13,601 nt of DNA from Aquabacterium sp. (GTDB taxonomy: Bacteria; Pseudomonadota; Gammaproteobacteria; Burkholderiales; Burkholderiaceae_C). Numbering within the stretch: the stretch's first letter is position 1; each line of letters begins with the position of its first letter. The stretch covers positions 1 through 13,601 of the forward strand of contig JAURXG010000115.1 in the NCBI GenBank assembly GCA_030654555.1. The letters are read 5' to 3'. Positions 7,370 to 13,294 of this stretch are shown here, in pieces. A program made the position numbers and the translations under genes. The notes below the pieces were generated by a model. That model was not told where the DNA came from. It made no database searches and saw only the letters and a list, made by a program, of their open reading frames with translations.

Positions 7370-7403
7370 TGGGAGGGCTTTTGCAGGCCCTCCCATTTTG
7401 TTT
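7370..7403 (+). terminator. Rho-independent terminator-like hairpin between mtrC and mtrA
   Basis: A perfect 9-bp stem (TGGGAGGGC at 7370-7378 pairing with GCCCTCCCA at 7387-7395) closes an 8-base loop and is followed by TTTTGTTT (7396-7403). It lies 21 bases after the mtrC stop and 84 bases before the mtrA start. It would end or attenuate mtrC transcripts, so mtrAB would need read-through or its own promoter. Confidence 0.75.
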
Positions 7404-7487
7404 GGTGGACCGCCGCCACCACGGTGCCGGGTGCCGAGATCCGTACTGACCACGGGCCCGAGATACTGGCCCGAGAGGGGGATTCGA

Positions 7488-8459
7488 ATGCGAATCAAAC
7501 GTCTGTTGGCTGCCTTTGCGTTGGGCCTGTGTGCACCGCTGGCAGGGCTGTCGCCGGCCTGGGCGGCCGCCGGTGCCGAGCGATCGGCGGTGTGCGTGGA
7601 ATGCCACGACGACCTGCCCGACATGAGCCGCTCGGCCCATGCCACCGCCGCGGACAAGCGCACGCCCGACTGCGTGTCCTGCCACGGCCCCAGCACCTCC
7701 CATGCGAAGAAGTTGCCCGGTCAGAAACAGGGCAAGCCCGACCGCGCGTTCACCGGCGACGATGCGCTGCCGGCACGCGACAGCAGCGCCGTGTGCCAGG
7801 GCTGCCACGACAAGGATCCCAAGCGTGCGCTGTGGGCGGGCAGCCAGCACCACAATGCCGACGTGGCCTGCAGCACCTGCCACAAGGTGCACAGCAACCA
7901 CGACAAGACACTGGCCAAGGCCACCCAGGCCGAGACCTGCTACGCCTGCCACAAGGAGCAGCGCGCGCAGCACAGCCGGCCGTCGCGCCACCCGGTGCCC
8001 GAAGGCAAGATGACCTGCTCGGATTGTCACAATGCGCATGGCTCGGCGGGCGCCAAGCTGGCCCGGCGCCACAGCACCAATGCCACCTGCTACACCTGCC
8101 ACGCCGAGAAGCGCGGGCCGTTCGTGCATGCCCACGAGCCGGTGGCCGACGACTGCAGCAACTGCCACAGCCCGCATGGCAGCACGGTGCCGGCGATGCT
8201 CAAGGCCCGTCCGCCCATGCTGTGCCAGCAGTGCCACACGCCGCACGTGGCCGGCGGCGTGGGGGCCGTGGGAGGGCAGCCGGGGGTGTACGCGCCCAAG
8301 GTGCCGGGGCAGAGTGGGCCGGCGGTCACCGCCGTCACCAGCGGCAAGAACGTCGTGAACCTGTGGCAGGGGCGCAGTTGCATGAACTGCCACACCCAGG
8401 TGCACGGCTCGAACAACCCGTCGACGGGCAGCGGGACACCGCTCTTGTTGGGGCGCTGA
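7488..8459 (+). CDS. mtrA: Periplasmic decaheme cytochrome c, DmsE/MtrA/PioA family
   Basis: Decaheme cytochrome that threads into the MtrB barrel and carries electrons across the outer membrane between periplasmic carriers and MtrC. 323 residues, close to Shewanella MtrA (333). The ATG at 7488 has a GAGAGGGG ribosome binding site and a Sec signal peptide (RIKRLLAAFALGL, likely cleavage after AWA near residue 26). Ten CXXCH sites begin at residues 36, 62, 103, 128, 151, 177, 201, 223, 246 and 298, evenly spread as in the linear heme wire of MtrA. The pattern CxxCHxxH is frequent (CHKVH, CHNAH, CHSPH), as in the family. A Gly/Pro-rich stretch (about 253-285) precedes the tenth heme. It is followed 31 bases later by the mtrB-type barrel gene. 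It could be called mtoA or pioA if the conduit works as an oxidase; sequence alone cannot set direction. Confidence 0.93.
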   Translation: MRIKRLLAAFALGLCAPLAGLSPAWAAAGAERSAVCVECHDDLPDMSRSAHATAADKRTPDCVSCHGPSTSHAKKLPGQKQGKPDRAFTGDDALPARDSSAVCQGCHDKDPKRALWAGSQHHNADVACSTCHKVHSNHDKTLAKATQAETCYACHKEQRAQHSRPSRHPVPEGKMTCSDCHNAHGSAGAKLARRHSTNATCYTCHAEKRGPFVHAHEPVADDCSNCHSPHGSTVPAMLKARPPMLCQQCHTPHVAGGVGAVGGQPGVYAPKVPGQSGPAVTAVTSGKNVVNLWQGRSCMNCHTQVHGSNNPSTGSGTPLLLGR

Positions 8460-8490
8460 GGCCATGCATCGCAACTTCCGGGGAAGCACC

Positions 8491-10686
8491 ATGCACCACG
8501 ACGCGCGGCACCTTCAACTTCGCCAGAGTGCCCTGGCATTGGCCCTGCTGGCCGCGTTCGGGCCAGCGCTGGCCCAGGGCGAGGTGATCGATGCCAGCGT
8601 GACGGTGGGCGCGGGCCTGATAAAGGGCGACGCGGCTGATCGCGCCTGGTTCGGCCAGTACAACGGCTTGCGCCACGACGACAAGGTGCTGGGCGTGCTC
8701 GACCTGCGCTACCACCGGCGCAGCGATGCCGCCGGTACCGAGCAGATCGACGTGCTGGGCACCAGCCTGCTCACCAGCACGCGCGAGCTGGGCGTGCGCT
8801 GGCAGCAGCAGGGGCGCTGGCGCCTCAGCGCCGACGTCGGCCAGAGCCAGCGCCACGACCCCTACACCTTGCGCACCGGCTTGCTGGGTGCTGGCACCAC
8901 CACGCCCGAGGTGCTGCCGGTCGCGATCGGCGACGGCGCAGACCGGGACCTCAAGCTCAAGCGCACCAGCGTGGGTGTGGGGTTGTGGACGGCCTTGTCG
9001 CCGCGTCTGGACCTCGACATCAGCCTCAAGAGCGAGGAGAAGACCGGCGAACGCCTCTTCGGCGTGGGCATGAACTGCCCGTTGCCGGTCACCCCGGGCT
9101 GCCGCGGCGCCACCAGCGCCAACACCGGCTGGGCGCTGCTGGCCTTGCCCGAGCCGGTGAACGCCCGCCACAGCCAGATCGAGGCCCGGGTGAGCTATGC
9201 CGGCGAGTCGCTGCGCCTGAGTGGCGGCTACTACGGCTCCTTCTACAACAACGCCCACGGTGCGATGTCGCCCAGCGTGCCCGGCAGCCTGAACAACGGC
9301 CTGGGCGAACTGCTGCCGCTGAACACGGGGCTGCAGGCGCTGCTGAACCTGCCGATCGCGCTGGCCCCTGACAACCAGGCACACCAGTTCGACCTCACCG
9401 GCAACTACACGGTGGCGAGCCACACGCAGCTGCGATTCAAGCTCGCGTTCGGTCGCGCCGAGCAGCACCAGGACTTCCGCGCCGCCGGTTTCCTGGACGC
9501 GCCCGCCGGTGTGGCCAACCTCGGAGGGCGGGTCAACACCACGCTCGCCGAAGTGGGCGTGTCGTCACGGCCGCTGCCCAAGCTGACGCTGGTGGCCGAT
9601 CTGCGCCACGAGGACAAGGACGATGCCACGCCGCTGGCGGTCTACAACGTGGCCGGCACGCTGGCCTACACCAACCGGGCGCTGCCCAGCCAGCGCACCC
9701 GCGCCAAGCTGAGCGCGGCCTACCAGTTCAGCAGTGCCCTGAAGGGCGTGCTGGGCGCCAACTACGAAGCCATCGACCGCGGCGCTTTCACCTCGAGCGC
9801 GGCCGTGGGCGGCGTGAGCGCGCTGCGCCAGAAGACCGACGAGTCGGGTCTGCGTGCCGAGTTGCGGCGCCTGATGTCCGAGAAATTCAGTGCGTCGATC
9901 AGCCTGGAAACCAGCCAGCGCCGGGGCAGCAACTGGCTGCGGCCCGGCAGCACGCTCGGCGTCACCGAGGTACCCGATCCGCTCGACCCGGCCAACGGCT
10001 TCGGCAACACGGCGATCTTCATGCCCACGCTGGCCGATCGCCAGCGCGACAAGATCAAGCTGCGGGCCGAATGGCAGCCCAGCGAGGCGATGTCGGTCCA
10101 GTTCAGCGCCGAGGACGGCCAGGACCGCTACCGCGTCAGCAGTCAGCAGGGGCTGCGCCACTCCGGCACCCGCCACGTCAGTGTCGACGGCAGCTATGCG
10201 CTGTCCGACAAGTGGGGCGTCAACGGCTTCTTCAGCTACGGTGACCAGCAACTGCACCAGTCGCGGGCCGAGGGCTACATCCTGTCGTTCCGCAATGCCA
10301 ACACGCACTTCGGCCTGGGCCTGTCCGGCAAGCCCACCGACAAGGTGCAGGTCGGTGCCGAACTGAACTGGAGCGATGACAAGAACGTCTACGCCCAGGC
10401 GCTGGATGGTTTTGCGCCGCCCGACAGCGTGGCGCTGCTCGCGGCCACGGGCGGCCTGCCCGACATCGTGTTCCGGCAGTCCGTCCTGAAGCTGTTCGTC
10501 AAGGCCGACATCGACAAGCGGTCTTCGGCCCGCATCGACCTGGTGCACCATCGCGCGCGGCTCAACGACTGGGCCTGGGGCTACAACGGCGTGCCTTTCG
10601 CCTATTCGGACGGCGCCACACTGTGGCAGCAGCCCAGCCAGCATGTGACGGCGCTGGCGGTGAGCTACACCTACCAGTGGAAGTGA
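8491..10686 (+). CDS. mtrB: Outer-membrane beta-barrel, MtrB/PioB family
   Basis: Large outer-membrane barrel that sheathes the MtrA-type decaheme cytochrome and joins it to the surface cytochrome; the characterised Shewanella barrel has 26 strands. 731 residues from the ATG at 8491, preceded by GGGGAAG, with a Sec signal ending ALA (about residue 28, PALAQGEV). The mature chain alternates polar and hydrophobic residues throughout with many Tyr/Trp-containing strands and ends in AVSYTYQWK, one residue past the usual terminal aromatic. An in-frame ATG at 8464 would add 9 residues but has poor ribosome-binding spacing. The N-terminal CXXC described in Shewanella MtrB is absent; the only cysteines I see are C196 and C204 (C-x7-C). 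The family call rests on length, signal, barrel pattern, a few family-like segments and the mtrCAB order. Confidence 0.88.
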   Translation: MHHDARHLQLRQSALALALLAAFGPALAQGEVIDASVTVGAGLIKGDAADRAWFGQYNGLRHDDKVLGVLDLRYHRRSDAAGTEQIDVLGTSLLTSTRELGVRWQQQGRWRLSADVGQSQRHDPYTLRTGLLGAGTTTPEVLPVAIGDGADRDLKLKRTSVGVGLWTALSPRLDLDISLKSEEKTGERLFGVGMNCPLPVTPGCRGATSANTGWALLALPEPVNARHSQIEARVSYAGESLRLSGGYYGSFYNNAHGAMSPSVPGSLNNGLGELLPLNTGLQALLNLPIALAPDNQAHQFDLTGNYTVASHTQLRFKLAFGRAEQHQDFRAAGFLDAPAGVANLGGRVNTTLAEVGVSSRPLPKLTLVADLRHEDKDDATPLAVYNVAGTLAYTNRALPSQRTRAKLSAAYQFSSALKGVLGANYEAIDRGAFTSSAAVGGVSALRQKTDESGLRAELRRLMSEKFSASISLETSQRRGSNWLRPGSTLGVTEVPDPLDPANGFGNTAIFMPTLADRQRDKIKLRAEWQPSEAMSVQFSAEDGQDRYRVSSQQGLRHSGTRHVSVDGSYALSDKWGVNGFFSYGDQQLHQSRAEGYILSFRNANTHFGLGLSGKPTDKVQVGAELNWSDDKNVYAQALDGFAPPDSVALLAATGGLPDIVFRQSVLKLFVKADIDKRSSARIDLVHHRARLNDWAWGYNGVPFAYSDGATLWQQPSQHVTALAVSYTYQWK

Positions 10687-10697
10687 GCAGGCCCGCC

Positions 10698-10725
10698 GCC
10701 CCGGCCGGTTGACCCACGCCGGGGC
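10698..10725 (+). terminator. GC-rich hairpin after mtrB
   Basis: GCCCCGGC (10698-10705) pairs perfectly with GCCGGGGC (10718-10725) around a 12-base loop, 11 bases after the mtrB stop. There is no T-tract, so it may be an RNA 3'-end stabiliser or a weak terminator for mtrAB. Confidence 0.4.
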
Positions 10726-10755
10726 CAAGACAAACGGGTCGCCGAAGCGACCCGT
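10726..10755 (-). terminator. UUCG-loop terminator for the tetraheme cytochrome gene
   Basis: On the minus strand ACGGGTCGC, loop TTCG, GCGACCCGT forms a 9-bp stem (10755-10747 with 10742-10734) closed by a C(UUCG)G tetraloop. It is followed by TTGTCTTG, a moderate T-rich tail. It lies 45 bases after the cytochrome stop. On the plus strand the same hairpin lacks a T-tract, so it serves mainly the minus-strand gene. Confidence 0.65.
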
Positions 10756-10800
10756 GGCATGCCCCTCAAGACGACACCGCCCCGGCTGGGCGGCGTGGGC

Positions 10801-11421
10801 TCACTGCAGCGAAGACGTCTTCACCGGAGCCTTGGGCTCTTCGGGCTCCTTGTGCGCCACGCCGGTGTGGCACTCGATGCAGGTGGCCTTGCCCGCCGCG
10901 AACTTCTTGTGCTGCTTGACCGCGTCTTCGTTCTGCTTGGCGGCGTCCATGGCCTCGGGCGTGTGGCAGGTGCGGCAGTTGGCCGAGTTGTTGGCCTTCA
11001 TCTCGTCCCACACGTGGTTGGCCAACTCCCAGCGCTTGGCTTCGAACTTCTCCTGTGTGGAGATGGTGCCGCGCGCCTCGGCGATGGCATCGCGGATGCC
11101 GGCCTGCGCCTTGTAGATCAGCTTGGCGGGGTAGGTGTGGGGCACATGGCAGTCGCTGCAGCCGGCTTGCACGCCCGTGCGGTTCTTGCCGTGCACCGAC
11201 GCCTTGTACTCGGGGTAGACGAACTGCGTGTGCGAGTGGCAGGCCGTGCCGCAGAACTCGTTGCTGCCGGTCACCGCCATCGCCACCTGGGTGCCGGCGG
11301 TGGCGACGAAGCCGATGATCAGCCCGACCAGCAGCAGCGCAAACACCGACCATCGCGCCGAGGGCGAGAACAACCACGTGAAGAACCTGCGAATCACGCC
11401 AGGCCTGCCGGAATCTGCCAT
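10801..11421 (-). CDS. Membrane-anchored tetraheme cytochrome c, NapC/NirT (CymA-like) family
   Basis: Predicted inner-membrane quinol dehydrogenase (or quinone reductase) linking the quinone pool to periplasmic cytochromes, the place CymA holds in Mtr systems. 206 residues; ATG at 11421 with a GAGGGG ribosome binding site. One uncleaved N-terminal transmembrane helix (about 24-47) is followed by four heme sites: C57-GTA-C61-H62, C88SDCH92, C149RTCH153 and C181IECH185. The first is CX3CH, not CXXCH. Segments VHGKNRTGVQAGCSDCHVPH (77 on) and EKFEAKRWELANHVWDEMKA (124 on) are strongly NapC-like, and the tail is Lys/Pro/Glu-rich. It converges on mtrB and has an FNR-like box 62-75 bases upstream. 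Location beside mtrCAB suggests it feeds that conduit; a role with another reductase is possible. The family is secure, the partner inferred. Confidence 0.92.
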   Translation of the reverse strand: MADSGRPGVIRRFFTWLFSPSARWSVFALLLVGLIIGFVATAGTQVAMAVTGSNEFCGTACHSHTQFVYPEYKASVHGKNRTGVQAGCSDCHVPHTYPAKLIYKAQAGIRDAIAEARGTISTQEKFEAKRWELANHVWDEMKANNSANCRTCHTPEAMDAAKQNEDAVKQHKKFAAGKATCIECHTGVAHKEPEEPKAPVKTSSLQ

Positions 11422-11482
11422 TTGTTACCCCTCGTTGTTGGCTGCTGTGGCGTGACCTTATCGACGCGGACCACCGCCGCGC

Positions 11483-11496
11483 TTGCGCTGGGTCAA
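11483..11496. promoter_or_regulatory. FNR/CRP-like box before the tetraheme gene
   Basis: TTGCGCTGGGTCAA (minus strand TTGACCCAGCGCAA) keeps the TTG-N8-CAA frame of FNR-family sites. Placed at -41.5, the minus-strand start would be near 11448, with TAAGGT at 11460-11455 exactly in the -10 window (3 of 6 matches). It lies 62-75 bases upstream of the tetraheme start codon. Confidence 0.45.
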
Positions 11497-11547
11497 GAAT
11501 CAGGTCGTGACCGACCGGCGCCTCGCCATGCAGGGGCCTGACGTGCA

Positions 11548-11581
11548 AACGCCCCGCGGCCCTTGACAGGCGCGGGGCGTT
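11548..11581 (-). terminator. Strong hairpin after the monoheme cytochrome gene
   Basis: AACGCCCCGCG (11548-11558) pairs perfectly with CGCGGGGCGTT (11571-11581), an 11-bp stem with a 12-base loop, 30 bases beyond the monoheme cytochrome stop. On the minus strand the stem ends in TT followed by TG, so the T-tract is short. It probably separates this transcript from the downstream tetraheme gene. Confidence 0.6.
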
Positions 11582-11611
11582 CGTCAGAGGGCCGAGGCCC
11601 TGCCGCTGGGT

Positions 11612-11923
11612 CTACTTGGACGCGAGCACGACGGCCACCAGGGCCTTGATGTCGGCGTCGGCCGCTTCGACCTTCTTGTGGTCGTCACCGTCGGACATCT
11701 TGCCGCCCGTCTTCAGGTAGGTGAAGAGCTTGTCCGACGCATCGGCCTTGCCTTTGTACTTGTCCGCCACCGAGGCCCACGACGGGCCCTTCTTGGTGGT
11801 CGTGGCGGTGTGGCACTTGCTGCACTTCTGCGCCGCGGCGAGGTCCTCGCCCGGACCGGCAAACGCATTGCTGCCCAGGGCCAGAGCGATGGTGGCGGCT
11901 GCGAGGGAAAGGGAAACTCTCAT
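11612..11923 (-). CDS. Small periplasmic monoheme class I cytochrome c (MtoD-like role possible)
   Basis: Soluble c-type cytochrome predicted to shuttle electrons in the periplasm. 103 residues with a Sec signal (MRVSLSLAAATIALALG, cleavage after AFA at about residue 22), giving a mature protein of about 81 residues. One heme site, C34SKCH38, near the mature N-terminus, and a likely axial methionine M76 in GGKMSDGDD, as in c551/c552-type class I cytochromes. The ATG at 11923 has a GGAG ribosome binding site at 7-base spacing. The gene lies upstream of the tetraheme gene on the same strand but is separated by a hairpin and about 190 bases. By position and size it resembles MtoD, the shuttle of the Sideroxydans Fe(II)-oxidation cluster, but small class I cytochromes are generic, so this role is inference. 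Confidence 0.9.
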   Translation of the reverse strand: MRVSLSLAAATIALALGSNAFAGPGEDLAAAQKCSKCHTATTTKKGPSWASVADKYKGKADASDKLFTYLKTGGKMSDGDDHKKVEAADADIKALVAVVLASK

Positions 11924-12051
11924 GGGGACACTCCGTGTGACTCTGGCGTGGCCAGTGGCTGCTCATATAACCCGTGGCGCGACGCTTCGGTTGACAGGTG
12001 CGACGCCTCGGCTTGAACACCGACATTCTCCCGGCGCAGCGGGCTGAAATC

Positions 12052-12065
12052 TTGACCTCGGTCAA
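12052..12065. promoter_or_regulatory. Palindromic FNR/CRP-like box before the monoheme cytochrome gene
   Basis: TTGACCTCGGTCAA is a near-perfect inverted repeat (TTGACC / GGTCAA), the best-formed of the sites in this window. For the minus-strand cytochrome gene, -41.5 placement gives a start near 12017 with GAGAAT (12030-12025) close to the -10 position (4 of 6 matches) and a leader of about 94 bases. The plus-strand alternative has no matching -10. Confidence 0.55.
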
Positions 12066-12130
12066 TGATGCTGGCAGCGGGCGGATTCACGCACCGATCG
12101 GTGCCATCCCATGGCCCCGGAGCCCAGAGC

Positions 12131-12157
12131 CCGGTGGCCCGGAGTCCGGTGGCCCGG
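12131..12157 (+). repeat. Short direct repeat, 12 bp x 2
   Basis: CCGGTGGCCCGG occurs at 12131-12142 and again at 12146-12157, separated by AGT. A looser relative (CCATGGCCCCGG) sits just upstream near 12109-12120. It could be a small tandem expansion or a binding-site array; nothing further can be said. Confidence 0.6.
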
Positions 12158-12176
12158 CGCGTCAGCGGTTGCTGGC

Positions 12177-12190
12177 TTGACATGGGTCAG
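12177..12190. promoter_or_regulatory. FNR-like site or -35 element before the prenyltransferase
   Basis: TTGACATGGGTCAG keeps TTGAC-N4-GTCA. It ends 32 bases before the prenyltransferase ATG, too close for a standard -41.5 activator with any leader. It may instead be a -35 hexamer (TTGACA) with a poor -10, or a repressing site. Confidence 0.3.
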
Positions 12191-12222
12191 AGCCGAGCGC
12201 CGATGTCCCATCACACTGCGGC

Positions 12223-13173
12223 ATGGTCGAAACCGTCCCGCCCCTGTCGCGCCGCGCGCTGTGGACCCGATTGCTGCTGTACCCCGGCCACACGCTGCCC
12301 ACGGCCGCGGTGCCGGTGTTGGTGGGGGCAGGTCTGGCGGCGCATGAAGGCGTGTTCGCACCGGGGCCGGTGTTGCTGTTCCTGCTGGCCAGCTGGCTGG
12401 TGCATGTGGCGGGTGTGTTCACCGACAACCACACGCTGATCCAGCGCTACCCGAATCTGCCTGAACATCCCGAGTTGCTGGCCGCCGTGGCCAACCGCAC
12501 GCTGGCCTTGTCGACGCTGCGCCAGGCCATCGTGCTGTGCCTGCTGCTGGCCCTGGCCATCGGCCTGGTGCTGCTGCACATCGGCGGGCCGGTGGTGCTG
12601 TTGATCGGGCTGATCGGGCTGGCGTCCAGCCTGGGCTACCACGGCGGCCCCTGGCCTTACGCCAACCGGGGACTGGCCGACCCGGTGTTCCTGGGGATGT
12701 TCGGCGTGGTCGCGGTGGTGGCCACGTATTACCTGCAGGCCGTGTCGCTGGCGCCTGCCGGCCCTTGGTGGCAGCGCGGCGTGGCGTTGCCGGCATCGGC
12801 CTGGTGGGTGGGTCTGCCGGCCGGTGCGCTGGTGGTCAATGTGCTGGTGATCGACGACATCCGTGACCGCCACTGGGACGCCCGCAAGGGCTGGCGCACC
12901 GGTGCCGTGCGCTGGGGCCTGGGCTGGAGCCGCGCCGAGTTTGGCTGGCTGATGATGCTGGCCTACGCCGCGCCTCTGGCCATGTGGGTCCTGGGCTGGA
13001 GCGCCTGGGTGCTGCTGCCCTGCCTGAGCGCACTGATGGCTTGGCCCGTGCTGCAGGCCGTGCGCCGATACGACGACACGCCGTCTCTGCTGCCGTGGAC
13101 GCCGCGCATGGCAAACGTCGGGCTCGTGTACGCCGCGCTGCAGGCGGCGGGTCTGGCGCTGGCCGCGCCTTGA
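12223..13173 (+). CDS. UbiA-family prenyltransferase, MenA-like
   Basis: Integral-membrane aromatic prenyltransferase homologue; relatives attach isoprenoid tails to quinone head groups (MenA, UbiA). 316 residues, mostly hydrophobic, with about eight or nine transmembrane helices. The second Asp-rich motif is clear: DDIRDRHWDARKGWRT (211-226), close to the MenA pattern NNxRDxxxDxxxGKRT. YHGGPWPYANRGLADPVFLG (139-158) and AVVATYYLQ (164-172) are also MenA-like. The first motif, normally NDxxD, is degenerate: only FTDNHTLIQ (D68, N69) is present. The ATG at 12223 has no good ribosome binding site. Its place beside electron-transfer genes suggests a quinone for the NapC-like protein or complex I, but the altered motif allows another substrate or loss of activity. 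Confidence 0.8.
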   Translation: MVETVPPLSRRALWTRLLLYPGHTLPTAAVPVLVGAGLAAHEGVFAPGPVLLFLLASWLVHVAGVFTDNHTLIQRYPNLPEHPELLAAVANRTLALSTLRQAIVLCLLLALAIGLVLLHIGGPVVLLIGLIGLASSLGYHGGPWPYANRGLADPVFLGMFGVVAVVATYYLQAVSLAPAGPWWQRGVALPASAWWVGLPAGALVVNVLVIDDIRDRHWDARKGWRTGAVRWGLGWSRAEFGWLMMLAYAAPLAMWVLGWSAWVLLPCLSALMAWPVLQAVRRYDDTPSLLPWTPRMANVGLVYAALQAAGLALAAP

Positions 13174-13183
13174 CTGGGTTGGA

Positions 13184-13204
13184 GGACCGCCGGGCGGCCG
13201 GTCC
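13184..13204. terminator. Possible hairpin between convergent prenyltransferase and hypF genes
   Basis: GGACCGCC and GGCCGGTCC (13184-13204) can form an 8-bp stem with one bulged C and a GGGC loop. It lies just after the prenyltransferase stop and about 90 bases beyond the hypF stop. Neither strand shows a T-tract, so terminator function is uncertain. Confidence 0.3.
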
Positions 13205-13294
13205 ATCGCGGCCACCGGGTGCGTACCAACCATCCGCCTGACCCGTCGGCGCCTGGGGCGGGCAGCACGGTGGTGCCGCGGCGCGCGTCGGGCG

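Larger units (their letters stand above)
11924..12222. other. Divergent region between monoheme cytochrome and prenyltransferase genes
   Basis: About 300 bases without a convincing gene. It contains a palindromic FNR-like box (12052-12065), a second similar site (12177-12190), a short GC-rich direct repeat (12131-12157), and a TTGACA hexamer at 11991 with no matching -10. Short open frames here have no ribosome binding site and no recognisable product. Confidence 0.65.

Noticed and set aside
4622..7696. Very long open frame on the minus strand opposite the mtrC-like gene
   Set aside because: It is antisense to a clear decaheme lipoprotein; its translation is His/Arg/Gly/Val-rich low-information sequence typical of high-GC shadow frames and has no ribosome binding site or domain.
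8464..8490. Alternative mtrB start at 8464
   Set aside because: The GAGG before it is only a few bases from the ATG, whereas the ATG at 8491 has GGGGAAG upstream and gives a normal signal peptide; the difference is only 9 residues.
11991..11996. TTGACA as a plus-strand -35 promoter element
   Set aside because: No -10-like hexamer is found 16-18 bases downstream, and no gene starts until 12223.
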